Shown: piece by piece, positions 23,401 to 35,620 of the stretch
Numbering within the stretch: the first letter of the stretch is position 1
Layout of the letters: each line of letters opens with the position of its first letter
From: Prunella strophiata
Lineage: Eukaryota; Chordata; Aves; Passeriformes; Prunellidae
Assembly (NCBI GenBank): GCA_036583965.1
Contig: JAZBQD010000027.1
Location: forward strand, 8,595,187 to 8,659,186
Length of the DNA: 64,000 bases
Direction: 5' to 3'
The notes under the pieces: generated by a model
Told to the model about the DNA's origin: nothing
The model's database searches: none
What the model saw: the letters and a program-made list of their open reading frames with translations, nothing else
Position numbers and translations under genes: made by a program

Positions 23401-26400
23401 AAAGAGAACAGTGGATAAGTGATTAGGATTCTTTATCTCCACAGATAAGGTTGGATGAGACAGTTGAACCAGCCTGGTTTTCTCAGATACCGAGGGAAGA
23501 CTCGACGCCTGTATGTTCCACAGACACAGAATTGTCAGGGAAATGCAAATGCAGCAGAACTGCTGCTGTTCTGGAGCAGTTCCTCCTATTTAGAGAGGGA
23601 TGAAGCAGAATTCCCTCTTAAGTTCTTATCCTCTCCCTTCCAGCTCTGCAGATTAACTCCTGAAACCTTCCACAGCTTTGTTAGGTGGAGCTTGCCATCA
23701 TCTGGGACTGTTGCGTGGCTGTCGTGTGAGGCAGAATATTTGAGCTATAGTTGAATGATGTCATTTGAATGCAGGTTCTTGCAATAACCTTCATGCTTTC
23801 CTCAGTGTATCTTCTGTGGCTGTGAGATAATGAAATGTGCTTTATTGCTGACTTCTGAACTTTGCGTATAAAATCATCACGGTGAAGTCAAGGAAAAAAA
23901 AATGCATTCAGCAAATCTGCACAAAATATGCTTTCTTGTGCTTAAATTTTAAATCCTTATAACCTCTGCTTGAGATGTAAAGCTCTTTGCTTGGTGGGAA
24001 GAATAATAACCAAATCATTTGTCTTTATTCCAAGCAAGATTTGAGTTGTACTTTTTTGTCTGTTTGTTTTGGCAAGGTGATGTGTAGAGACTTGGGCTAT
24101 GCAAGGCATTGCTCTCTGTCTACCTAAAATATAATTCACCTCCACCACAGCCCTATCCTGTATGTTTGTGGTTAAATCTAAAATTAATTCCACAAAGTGG
24201 GATGCTGAGCCTTCTCATTTTTACAAGACCATAAGTTAATATCCAAATGGAAAAAGCTGTTAAGTTGCTTTGGGATATATGATAAGGAGATTTCCTAGGG
24301 TAAAGGAAACAATGCAAAGAAGTATTCATTGTATCAGAAATGCTCCTCTGAAAGTAGCAGAGGATTTAGGTTTTGCTGTCATGTGTTAATTGTCTTCTAG
24401 AAGTCTGCTGAGATACAGCGTTAACTTCCTTGAAATAAAAAACAGGGTTTAAATTGTTTGCTTTAAACTCAGCTTCTGAAATCTCTTTAATGAATGTCAT
24501 GTATTAGTATTCTACTTAGCCTTAAGTTCTCATAGTTGATTTTTAGAGTATAAATTTATATTTCTGAACTTTGGAGCCTTTTTTAAAAAACATGGTGAGT
24601 GTTTAAATCTACCCCCTGAAGATTTATCCCTGAACATTTCCATTTTGCAGAACACTCACCATTAAATTTTGGACTTTCCTGAACATACTGGGTGCCTTGT
24701 ATTGAATCAGGGCTCCTGAAGCACCTGGGTGCTCTGTTTGCACCCCTCTCCCTTGGAGGCACTGTCAGTGGCATCTCCGTTGTGTGTTTTGGTTTGTTAA
24801 TGTGGGGTTTTGTTTGTTTTTGTTTCCCAGAGACAAGAACATATTTCAAACTAAGAAAATTTATTCAATTTTTGAGTTGGAATAAGCAGACAGAAGGTCT
24901 ATTACTGCATTATAGTCTGTACCCAAAAGATTTAATTCCATGTGCTAATAGGACAAACAAAAGCTTTCTAGGTTAAAAAAACCCCAAAGGCTGCAGGCTT
25001 TGCACAGTTCTGTTTTTATTTTAACTAGTTCTTGACTGGTGTATGTAGCAAATTTTGGTTATTTATTAAGGTTGCCCAAGATATGACAGGTCAGAATTAG
25101 GGCAATAAAAGTTTGTATTTATTTGTTTAAATCTTAAGCCCTGTGACTTTCATTTTCAAACTAACAATGATAAGCCAAGATAGGAGTCAAGGTCAAAGCA
25201 GTAATTTGTGTTTCTCTTGCTTCTTGGCTTCTTGCTCTCTTAAGGAAGTCTCAAGCTGTGTGTTTAGTGGGGAGATTTGTTGCAGGACCACCAGGGCTGA
25301 ATCAGAAATAAACCCTGTGTCCCTCGGAAGGGGCTGTGGAAGGAGTCCCAGTGTCAGCTGCTGCTCACCTCCGATCCTTCCTGACCCCTCCGATCCTTCC
25401 TGAGTGCCCGAGATTGCTGAGCAGGCTCCGCCTGGTTCCAGCCCGATGTGACTCATGGATTTCCACTTCTATGCATCTGTTTGTTGTATTTACTGAAAAC
25501 AAAGCGTGTTCTGTCTGCAGAGTGAAAGTTGCAAATCCCGGCTGACAGAAGGAAGCTGGAAGGGCTGGAGGGCAGGGAGGGAAGGGCATCCCGGGGAGGT
25601 TGCAGTTGCGGGATGGAATTTGGAGATGTGGAGCTCACAGCTCCTGTGTCCCAGTTTGTCCTGCTGTGTGGGGACTGACTGACCAGGCAGAGGCAAAGTG
25701 ATATTCTGATCTGCTCTGATGGGATTGATGGAAACTTGAGCTCGCCTTTCCATTTCACTGGGATTTTTTAAAAATTATTGTTATGTTTGATTTTTTTAAA
25801 GCAAAAGAGGAGGATGATCTTGGGTGGTGTTGAAGACAGCACTTTTTCATTCACAGTTGATTTTTGTAAGTTATATTTGGAGACCCATGCTTCAAAAAAA
25901 CGGTTTTAAAAATAGTGAGAACTTGTGTAATAAATAGATGTGGTGCTCACTCTACTCTTGCCAGTTTTAATCAAGGTGTTTGGGGCACAAAATTTTCTTT
26001 TATTTTAGGTGAGAGAAACCCTCAGCAAGTGTCCTGAATTGGAGCAAATCATTGCAGCACCAAGGGCTTGCACTACTTGTGTAGTAATGAGAACTTGTGC
26101 AATAGTAACTTACTGATTTAATCTTTTTTCTTCTTCTAGATCACACCAGTTTGACAGCATAGCAGAAAATATTATCTCTGAAATACATTTTAGAAAAGTT
26201 AATTCTATATTTTCTTTTTTCTTTTCTGTAATACCAGAATCTCTCCAGATTTTAGGTGTTAGGCATCCAACTATTTGGAATTTTTTTTTTAACCTAATTT
26301 TTTTTTTTTTCAAGTCATCCTTTCAGTCTGACATTACATGCCTAGTAAGAGCTGGGGACACTGCTTTTTCATTATTTGGCAACCACAATCCTGCTCTCTT

Positions 26401-29400
26401 TTTGATTGCAGAGGAGAATGCAGGAGTGGCAATGAATCCCATTCTGGGGATTGCATCAAGATGTGCTTGGCACTGCTGGAAGTCCTGCTGCCACAAGGCA
26501 GACCTTGTCCAGACCTGAGTGTTTGACCCATGCTTTGTGCTGTTACATCACAGTCTCTTCTGCAAGCCCTTGGTGCTGCAATGATTTGCTGCAGTTCAGG
26601 GCACTTGCTGAGGGTTTCTATGACCTAAAATGAAAGAAAACTTTGTGCCCTGTATGTCTTGATTAAAACTGGCAAGGGTAGCACCAGTTCCACATCTCTA
26701 AAGCCTTCTGTGTGTGGAGCAGCAGCCAAGCCGTTCTCCCCCCTTGTTTGCATTGTTTAAACCCACGTGTTTTCTTTGGCTCTTGGCTCAGTACAGTTCA
26801 CAAATAGATGTTTTGCCCCTGAAGGAGAGGTTTGTTTTTCTTATTGCCTGGTTAAGCCATTCTGAGGGTTAGTCTTGAATATAATTTATTATTATCTCAA
26901 ACAAGTCTATTTGTACAAAAGCACTTTAAAACACTTCTGTCTTTTGCTTTCCTGTTCAGCCGTTAAAAACTACTTTAATTTGCTCTTGCAAAAGACGGAG
27001 AATTCCAAAAATTTTCTGACTGAATTTCGTTTTCATGCATGAAAAGGGAAATGCCAAGGAAAATTAAATGGTTTGGTAATCCTCTAAAACCTAAGGGATT
27101 ATATTTACCTCCTGTTTTCTTCTTTGTAGAAACCTGATGTTAAAAAAATCATCATTCTATAACTTTTGCAAGAAGAACTACATGTTAATTTAGCATTCAG
27201 CAGAGTAATGTTTCTTGCTTACAAGGAACAATTTATTTTGGTTTATGGCTTCTGTAGGTTATAAATATTTAGATTTGCAATTAGTTAGGCATATCCAAAT
27301 GCAATGTACATTAAAGCAAGAGTACAGTGAGCTTACAGAGGATGTCTGTGAAGCTTTTCCTTCACACTTACTTAGAGCAAAATCTTGCTTCTGTTTTTTG
27401 CCAACTGTGTACAGTTTTGGAGATTTAAGTAATTATATCCCTTCTTAAATTATGACTATGGCAGAACTAACTTTCCATGCTTTTGTGGGTGAAATTGGAA
27501 AGCAACTGAAATGTTTTAAAGTCACTTAGTGGGTTGTGTAATACTTCTGTTGTACTTAGTTCAGTAGCCAAGTTTTTTAATCCAAAGTTCACAGCCTCAC
27601 CAAGTGTGTAGTCACATTATTATGCCTCTCAGACACCTTGTTTAAAATTTGCTTTGGATGTTGCTGCAGCCAAACTGATAACCCTGAAGTTTTTTGCTGC
27701 TGCTTTTGTTTTGTGTGAAAACTTTCAGATGAGAATGTATGTGTGTGCTGTGTTTTGGATGTGTAACTAGCTTAGGTAATACCAAGGAGATGTCTTTATT
27801 GCCAGTTTTGATGGACTTGTATTTGGTCAAGGAGCACAGTGCACTTTGTTAGTTTTCTTGCAGTGTTAAATGAGCTGACAAAATTATTATTTTGAGCTGA
27901 AATTTTCTTTGTAACAATGCATTTCTCTTTGGTAGGAATGGATTTGTGTGCTTGCACTAGGTATCTATTTACAATGATAAATGTCGGAGAAATTCATGTC
28001 TAATAAATACTTCCATCAGTATTTTTCATAAGTGACTATTTTAGCTGTAGTTTGAGGTGATAGAGCAATGGTGTGTGCTGTTTTCCTGCACACTGCTATC
28101 AGATTGATAGATCTGAATCTGATTCTCTCTGCTCTCTCTGTTTACTCTGTGTGGTGTGACAGAGGGTGGAACCAGTGTAGCTATTTACCTTCATCTTCCA
28201 CGTCATCCTTAGGAGAAGTCACTGCTTTTCCCCAAGGGCTGCTCTCCATGGTCATCCCAGGGAAGGAGGTAGCAGGGGCAGGAGGGCTGTTTGTGCAGCT
28301 GCTGTGTTATAGGTGATTTCATCAAGGTAGGGGAGGAAGCTGGTGCCAGAACCACAGCATGAACATAGGGATTTCTGACTTATCCTGTGTTTGGGACATT
28401 CTTCCAGCTCCAAAGGACCTGCAATCACCCTATGTGTTTTCTTTAAATAGGTAATTAAACAAAATTCTTGTCTTGTCTTGTTTCCAAACATAACAAAATT
28501 GCTTTTGAAAACGGTACAGAAATACCTGACCAAAGCCCTGTTGAGCATTTTACCCAAGGATGTCCAGTTCTGGGCCCCTCACCTCTAAAGACATTGAGAT
28601 GCTGGAGTGTGTCCAGAGAAGGGTCATGGAGCTGGTGAAGGGTCTGGAGAGAGTCCTGTGAGCAGCAGCTGAGGGAGCCTAGGGGGTTTTAGCTTGAAGA
28701 AAAGGAGGCTTAGGGGAAACCTTGTCATTCAAACTCCTGAAAGGAGTTTGTACTAAGAGAAGAGTCAGTCTCTTCTCCCAGGCAGCCAGCAACAGGACAA
28801 GAGGAAATGGCCTCAAGGTGCAGCAAGGGAGGTTCAGGTTGGACATCTGGAAGAATTTCCTCACTGAAATGGTTGTCAGACCCTGGAACAGGGAGGTAGT
28901 GGAGGCTTCCATTAACAGAAGCGTTCAAGAAACGACCGCATGTAGAACTTAAAGCTTTGGTGTCATTGTCACTATGGTGTTTGGTCAAAGGCTGGACTTG
29001 ATGATCTTGGAGGTATTTTCCATCCTTAATGACTCTGATTCTTACTGTGTGTGTTGTGTGCAGATTGTGCTCTATGTCAGATTGCACACTGAAGAAGGAA
29101 CAGATCCGTCACTAGCAAGATGCTGTTCCCTGGGTTTTCCTGTTGCAATACAAGGATAAAGAGTGCTGGCACTGCTGACTGATGTTGGGTTTGCACAAAT
29201 GCTTTGCCTGAAGGGAGCCTGTGTTTGTTTTTCTGTTGCAGAAATATGGCTACACGCACCTTTCTGCCGGTGACCTTCTCCGGGACGAGCGGAAAAGGCC
29301 GGGCTCCCAGTATGGGGAACTCATTGAGAACTACATTAAGGAGGGGGAGATCGTGCCAGTTGAAATAACAATCAGCTTGCTGAAGAGGGTAAGGAAAGGG

Positions 29401-32400
29401 CTATTTTCTTGCAGGATCACTCCTGCAGACTAAGCAACAAAGCAGAGGCTGTGTTCTGACAGAACTGCCTTTCCTCCAGTGTGAGCGGTATGAATGGGCA
29501 GACACGGAGCTGCTTCTCTCAGCTATCACTTGTGTTTCTTTCTGACTGCTGGAGAGCTGATGGCCTCTCATACCTGGGGATCTGTGAAAATGGGTTATTT
29601 TTATTTTCCTTTATTTTTTAGCTCTAGGAAAGCAGTGAAACTGTATTTTTTTATTCCAAAAGCACTAGCTTTTGGACCTCTTGGTCCATTCGGTCCTATT
29701 TGATTGGAGGTTAGAGGCCTTAAAGGCACTAAGACTTGTAAGTTTTGTCAAAATAGATAGTCAGGTGAAGGATGTTCTTGTGAAAGGAAAAGCTTCATCC
29801 TACTGATGTTCTTGTGAAAGGAAAAGCTTCAGCCCCTATTGGATGTCCATGAAAACAATGGGAGTATCTCTTTTAAGTCAAAAAAAGGCTGCTGTTCATG
29901 GCACTAAATTTATCTGTAGCCTTTCCCTTCAAATTAACTCTAGATCAGGGATATTCTGGTGTCTTATTGTGTAAAGACACTTCCCAGTATCTTGTAGAAA
30001 ATAAGCTTTAAAGCTGGGATTTATTACAAGAGTTGTTTGTTACGAGATTTTTGAGCTTTGTGAAATAATTAATTCAATTTGAACAATAGCTGTGTTGGTG
30101 CATCAGTGAATTAACCAGCATGCATTGAAAGTGAAACAAAAGCACATTTTGTAAATCTGTAATAATCCTAAAATAAATGCTTCTCAACTTACCATATCAA
30201 CATATAGGGGGTAAATTAATAAGTAGATAAATCAGCATATGTGCAGGAGATTGTGAATTGAATTATCTTTTATCAGGCTATGGATCAAACAATGGCTGCC
30301 AATTCTCAGAAGAACAAGTTTTTGATTGATGGATTTCCCAGGAATGAAGATAATCTTCAAGGCTGGAATAAGACCATGGATGGAAAAGCGGATGTTTCCT
30401 TTGTTCTCTTTTTTGATTGTGACAATGAGGTAATGAAGTGTGTAATTCTGTAACTTCCTTTCTTGCAATATTGTGGGAATCATTCAAGAAGAACAATTAA
30501 ACTCTGACAGGGAGAATGGACTAATGTAAGAGTAGAAGGAAAACTTGGCCTGGGTGTTTGAAGGATTTTTTGGCAGCTTGTTTTAGCAGATGAAAAGCTG
30601 CCTGGTTTTTGAAATAGACAGCTAATGACACTTAGTATAATCATATGTGAATAAATTATATTGAGGAAGTACTACAGGCAATTGCATTCTTAAAGAAAAT
30701 TTATCAAAACTTTAAATACATTTTACAAAATTATTTGGTTACTTTTCAGAAAATATTATTCTGTTTACTCTTAATAATTTGTTGTTTAATCCAAAATGAA
30801 CTTGGTACAATGTCTGCTTTAATTCTGAAGTGCAGCAGCAATCTTTATTTTCATAGTTATGAGCTGTGCTATAGGATAGTCAGTAATCAACATTTTATTC
30901 AGCAAGTCATTAAATTACAAGGGCATTTTGACAGTGATGCATTATATTCATTTAACAAGTGCTGTGATGTGCTGTCTTTTTAATTTGTCAGTGCCCTTGA
31001 ACATAAAAACTGTTAGGAGTCTCCCAGCACCTTAAGCTGACTTTTTTCCTGTTACCCCTTTCCCCAACTTCCTGAGATTTTTTTAAACTTATTTGCAATC
31101 ATTTTGCAATCTTAAATAGCATGTGAGGGATTATTATTTTTCTGTTAAAACCTTAAATAAGACTAAATTAATTTTTTCACTTGGTGGGGCTTTAATTTTG
31201 TGATTCTGACTTTTTTACTAGATCTAAAAATACATAATGTCTAAATGATCTATACCATGATTGTACTGTATAGGAAAAATAATTTTTAACTCTTGTCCTC
31301 TTGCATGAGTAGGATAAATGTATTCATGGAGTGTATGTGTGTCAGCTTTGCTTATTTAACTAAAGGTTTAAAAAATATAGTTCATTGGGACACTTCTAGC
31401 TATGGCTAGTTCTTCATTTTTACTTAGATTTTGTAGTCTTCATTATAGCAATGTCAGGTAAGAACATTTTAACTGACAATAACTTAAGTATTGTCAATTT
31501 GCCTTACAAAATTATTGAGAGAACATATAGTGACTTTCCTTTAGTGCAGACATGTATTAATAGTCCCATTTGACATGCTGCTTTTCAGAAAGCCTGAACA
31601 CATCCTTGAAAATCAGGTTATTTTTTATGTTTCAGGTCAGGGATCAAATCAAATCACAGGTCTTGTTGCTACTTTTACTTCCTCTGACCCCAATCCCATT
31701 TTCATAAACTGGATTGTAAACCATCATCCTTCTCTAGAATAAACTAACTTCCCATGTGACTTCTGGTTACATCCACCAAATCTGGACTGTATTTTGTGTG
31801 CCAGGCCAATTCAGATTTACAGGATTTTTGTTAGTTCCTGCTCTCAGAGTGGCAGCTTGTGTTCCTGGCTGCAATCATCCTTTGGATGTTTTTTTGTAGA
31901 TATGTATTGGCCGCTGTCTGGAAAGAGGCAAGAGCAGTGGGAGGAGCGATGATAACCGGGAGAGCCTGGAGAAGAGGTACTGTCTTCAAAACTTTTCAGT
32001 TCCCTTCTCTTCATGTATTTTTCTATGTAATGTGTTCTTTTTCTCCTTGTGCTTTCTCTTAGAATTCATACATATCTGCAGTCTACTAGGCCTATCATAG
32101 ATTTGTATGAGAGAATGGGAAAAGTCAGAAAAGTGGATGCCTCTAAATCTGTTGATGAAGTAAGTATATATGCCAAAAAACCATGGGGATGACAGGAATG
32201 GCAGAGTGCATATTTTTTGTATTCTTCTGAGATGTGTGTGTGTTTGATTAGCCTGCTAATTAAGCACTGATGTTATTACTCAGGGATGTTGTGGAGCTCT
32301 TGATTTGACTCTTGAAGGACCGAGTAAGATGTGAATAACTTGAGGAAATTGATCTGTTCTGCTTGAGTGTGAGCTGGACTAAACACATTTCCAGTGTTTC

Positions 32401-32678
32401 TGTGTTTAACAGGGCCTTGCCTTTTTCATTTTCATGAGCTTTTGCTCTTCTCAAGTAGTGTTGCTCCTCTGTCTGCTTCCCAAAATTGATGCCAGTCTCA
32501 CTGTTAAAGAATTACTGTGAATGTTCTAAAAAAGCCCTATATATTTTTGAAAGTACTGTCAAATACTGTTTATGTTGGTTTAACTTGGAGTAACTGTTTG
32601 ATGAACGCTTCATAAAATTCTTCTTTATCTTTTTAGGTTTTTGAAAAAGTTGTACAAATTTTCGACAAAGAAGGCTAA
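20337..32678 (+). CDS. CMPK1: CMPK1, UMP-CMP kinase (six coding exons, 196 aa)
   Basis: A cytosolic/nuclear nucleoside monophosphate kinase that transfers the ATP gamma-phosphate to UMP, CMP and dCMP and also phosphorylates many cytidine analogues. Exons: 20337-20411, 29242-29388, 30277-30429, 31900-31976, 32063-32159, 32637-32678. They join in phase to 196 codons, the exact length of the human short form. Visible features: Walker A P-loop GGPGAGKGT (residues 10-18), the NMP-binding region beginning [10 protein letters not shown] (32-41), DGFPRN (92-97), and the arginine-rich [20 protein letters not shown] (130-146), ending VVQIFDKEG. All introns are GT-AG. The start ATG is preceded by an open frame with no in-frame ATG, so the 196-residue form is the supported product. 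It is intact, with no disabling change. It shares the CpG-island promoter with STIL. Confidence 0.98.
20878..20941 (+). repeat. 16-bp tandem repeat, 4 copies
   Basis: Four perfect copies of GGAGGCAGAAGTTGCC (20,878-20,893, 20,894-20,909, 20,910-20,925, 20,926-20,941) with no spacers. It is a GC-rich minisatellite at the edge of the CpG island, likely length-polymorphic. Confidence 0.97.
28560..29043 (+). mobile_element. CR1 LINE fragment, 3' end, plus orientation
   Basis: The sequence follows the familiar avian CR1 3' region: CAGTTCTGGGCCCCTCACC, then GTGTCCAGAGAAGGGTCATGG, CAACAGGACAAGAGGAAATGG, and the end GGCTGGACTTGATGATCTTG with a TGACTCTGATTCT tail. It is 5' truncated, diverged by small indels, and lies in CMPK1 intron 1 just upstream of exon 2. 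Confidence 0.93.
29242..29388 (+). CDS. CMPK1: CMPK1 exon 2
   Basis: 49 codons from [18 protein letters not shown] to EITISLLKR, the NMP-binding domain. Acceptor TGTTGCAG, donor AGAGG|GTAAGG. A CR1 fragment ends only about 200 bases upstream. Confidence 0.97.
29771..29831 (+). repeat. 34-bp-period tandem duplication
   Basis: A 27-bp unit starting GATGTTCTTGTGAAAGG and ending AGCTTCA occurs at 29,771-29,797 and again, identically, at 29,805-29,831, in CMPK1 intron 2. Confidence 0.95.
30277..30429 (+). CDS. CMPK1: CMPK1 exon 3
   Basis: 51 codons, [19 protein letters not shown] followed by [11 protein letters not shown] to FFDCDNE. Acceptor TTATCAG, donor GAG|GTAATG. Confidence 0.97.
31900..31976 (+). 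CDS. CMPK1: CMPK1 exon 4 (LID domain)
   Basis: Encodes [20 protein letters not shown] and ESLEK plus two bases of the next arginine. Acceptor TTTTGTAG, donor AAGAG|GTACTG. Confidence 0.97.
32063..32159 (+). CDS. CMPK1: CMPK1 exon 5
   Basis: Encodes [19 protein letters not shown] through KSVDE after completing the split arginine codon. Acceptor TCTCTTAG, donor GAA|GTAAGT. Confidence 0.97.
32637..32678 (+). CDS. CMPK1: CMPK1 exon 6 (terminal coding part)
   Basis: Encodes [13 protein letters not shown] and TAA (32,676-32,678). Acceptor TTTTTAG. Confidence 0.97.
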   Translation, partial: VFEKVVQIFDKEG

Positions 32679-33110
32679 TTCCCAGCTTGAAACTCCATTT
32701 AAACTTGTGCTTGAATCTTGCTTGAATAGCTGCTACTGCAGTCCACTCTTTGTAATTATTTTAAAAGATTTTTTTATTTTTTTTCACATATCTAATGATG
32801 ATTGGTAAAACAGTTGATTTGAAATGGATCTGTTTTTTAAATAGGAAGTTGTTTCTTGTGGCTATAGTATACAAGTTTCAGGGTTCTCCATTAGTGCAAG
32901 TTCAGTTACTCACATGGCAGAATCACAGTTAATACATCTTTCTGAAGAAACTGTTTATTCTGTCACAGTTCTGTACCTGTCATGGGCAGTCTTTCTTCTT
33001 CCTTATTGCTATACACCTACTTTCTTTTTAAAGATCAACTGAACAGCATTAAGCAATGAAGGACCTCTATACCTTGGGTTTTTTTGGATGCTTGGACCAA
33101 ATTTAGCAGG

Positions 33111-33153
33111 TTTTTTTTTTTTTTTTTTTTTTGGTTTTTTTTTTTTTTTTTTT
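33111..33153 (+). repeat. poly(T) tract in CMPK1 3' UTR
   Basis: 22 T, then GG, then 19 T. Homopolymer length in an assembly is unreliable here. Confidence 0.9.
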
Positions 33154-34851
33154 AAGTATAATTTTGCCCAAAATTCCCTTATGTCCTAAGACCTGAATTC
33201 TTTAAGTCAAGCTACAATTAGTGTGAGAATCTGTTTTAGCAGTTCTCAAAAAACTATTAAATGTGCTTTTCAGGAACAGATATACAAAGTACTTTATGGA
33301 AAGTGGTGCTTCCTTAAGACTCTGGATGTAAACTGTCTTGCAAGTTCTTGGATTATATGGCCCTGGATTTTTTCTTGTTTTCATTTGCAAAAGATTAAGA
33401 AAGCCAGTTTAGTATTTCAATAGTCATTTATCTGAAATGATAGTTATGTTCTTAACTACAGCATAGTCTTCACAAGATGGCAAAGCTCTTAAAAAGTGTA
33501 CAGTAAGCAAAATCTTCTGACAGTTCTGTCTTTTGTAACAAGTGGAAGGGTTTTTCTTTATTATTATTGAAATACTGTGTTACCAAATGCTTTAAGGTTT
33601 GTTACCTGGGGAAATATTTTTATGGTTAAACTAGTGAATATGTTTCCCTAAAAACGTGTAATTTTAATAGCTGTTTGTTTGAGAAGTTTGTAAGTTATTG
33701 CACTTTTATTATGATATGGTCAGCTGAGGGGAAGATAATTGCAGAAAAAAAGTTTCATTCCCTGAAACAGTCTCCTGCTTCCCCATGTTCTCTTGAACAA
33801 GCTAAGTGCAGTCAGCAGGAGGAGCTGGGGTGAGCAGGGAACTGGTTGAAACAACCTGGTTGAAATGTTTGCACAAAATGGTGCAATTTTGTCTTTTGTT
33901 TAAGCTTTTCTGTCCCCTATATAGTATGCATAGGTCTGGGGGGGCCCAACCATGCATTCCTTTCATGCCCTAAGCTTCCACTGATGGCATGAAGATGAGA
34001 GTTTTAAGGATTTTAGTGCTAGAGTGGTTGTTCCTACATTAACTGACACTCTAATTGGTTTGTGACGTGCTAATTACACAGAATTGCAATTTGGAAATCT
34101 TGATGCTCAGCTTTTCTTTAGTCATGACTTTCTCTATACAGGAGAAGGCTTAAATTAAGCTTAGCTTTTAATTGTAATCAGATGTTCTGGTCCTCATCTT
34201 GCAGTCAGATTTATATTTTCAGGAATTCTCATCTCACTCAGGTTGTTGAGGCTGCTGGACTGGGGAAGAGATGAGTGTAAAACCAAAGGTAAACTGCAGT
34301 AGCTTTTCCAGCCTGGTAGGAGTTCAGGCAATGGATTGGCCACAAATAGCTGTTTACTGCTGCAGCATATATGACTGCTTTTGTGAGTGTGGAAGGCCAG
34401 TGCTCTCACTTTATGAATTTCTTATTAAAAAAAGAGAAAATCTGGAATTTAACTCTTCCTGTAGAAGTATGCTGACATGGATAGGATCCAGCGAAACTGC
34501 ATGTTTTAATATGAAGGGTGGAATCAGGGTTTTTCAAAAAATACTTCAAGCTAGGTTCTTTAATCCAATTAGAGAGATTTCATTAACTTCTTGCTTCTAA
34601 GTTACTGGTTTTTACAAGTCCTGTTCAGAATTTTCTCTCATCATATACTTTTCTGTGTGTTTAAGTGCTGAAACAAAAAAAACAACCTCTGAAGCAAGTT
34701 TTAGAAAAACAGCCCAACAATGTTTTGGCAGTATTGAATTTGGAGTGGATTGTAATGTTTCTGTGCAAGGACTAGATTTTTTTTGTCATTTTATTTATTG
34801 AAGATGCCATTAAATGTGTTGCCACTTCTTTCAAGATGGACTTATGACTGA

Positions 34852-34857
34852 AATAAA
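34852..34857 (+). terminator. candidate CMPK1 poly(A) signal AATAAA (proximal)
   Basis: AATAAAAATTAAA about 2.17 kb beyond the stop codon, directly followed by further A-rich sequence. Confidence 0.5.
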
Positions 34858-34928
34858 AATTAAAGGCAATATGCAAATGTGTTGTGTCCATTTAGCAGCA
34901 AAACTGTATAAAGAATTTGAGGAGATCC

Positions 34929-34934
34929 AATAAA
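34929..34934 (+). terminator. candidate CMPK1 poly(A) signal AATAAA (distal)
   Basis: AATAAA followed within 20 bases by the T/G-rich CTTTGTTCTGTGGC, a reasonable downstream element; probably the main cleavage signal. Confidence 0.5.
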
Positions 34935-35552
34935 CTTTGTTCTGTGGCTTAATGAGTGCTTGCCTTACAGTTATCTGTCACAAGGGATATTTTTCATATA
35001 CATCCATCTATATAAAGTAAGTATTTATTAGAGTTAAATACTTTGTGTGGCCACATGCACAGGTATGTGTATAAAAGTTCAGTTTTCACCATCAAAACTG
35101 AAGTCCTGAAGATCCTTTTAGGCACAGGAGAAGATCAGGCCTGTGGAATTGATACCTGTTCTTGATTATACAGGTTTATCAAATTACTGTATTCATACAG
35201 TTGTGCAGTGATAATTCATTTGGTACATGTGTGAAAGAAAAAACAACTTGGAGTGGTCTAGGAAACACAAACCTATTGTGCACCTGCTGTTGGAGACATT
35301 TTTGGCCTGGATTTCTCATGATTCCTTGCTCAATCAGCAGCTGATCCCCTGACCACCATTCTGCAGCACATGTGTACGTGCTATACTCCAGGCTGTTCTT
35401 AAAGGAGATTTGCACAGCATAATATTCTCTAGAAAAGAAACTGAGAGGCTGCCAGGCTCATATTAAAATAACCCATTTTATGTAAAGGTCTGTTACAAAA
35501 GAGGTTGTTTTGTCATGTGTAGCTTCCCATTAAACAACTTGTTGAACTTAAA

Positions 35553-35620
35553 ATTGTAGAATCATTTGGGTTGGAAAAGACCTCTAAAATAAATCATCCC
35601 TTCCAACTTGAAACTTTACA
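35553..35620 (-). mobile_element. short CR1 3'-end relic, minus orientation
   Basis: GTAGAATCATTTGGGTTGGAA followed by AAGACCTCTAAAAT is the reverse complement of the CR1 terminus. Only the last several tens of bases of the element remain. Confidence 0.8.

Larger units (their letters stand above)
20412..29241 (+). other. CMPK1: CMPK1 intron 1
   Basis: The 8.8 kb first intron. The first 700 bases remain GC-rich and hold a 16-bp tandem repeat; the rest is AT-rich unique sequence with a short doubled CTCCGATCCTTCCTGA near 25,370-25,405 and a CR1 element at 28,560-29,043. No extra exon recognised. Confidence 0.85.
32679..34955 (+). other. CMPK1: CMPK1 3' UTR
   Basis: AT-rich, no coding content. 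It contains a long T tract interrupted by GG at 33,111-33,153 and ends in a pair of AATAAA signals. A 3' UTR of just over 2 kb is plausible for this gene; the exact end is inferred from the poly(A) signals. Confidence 0.6.
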
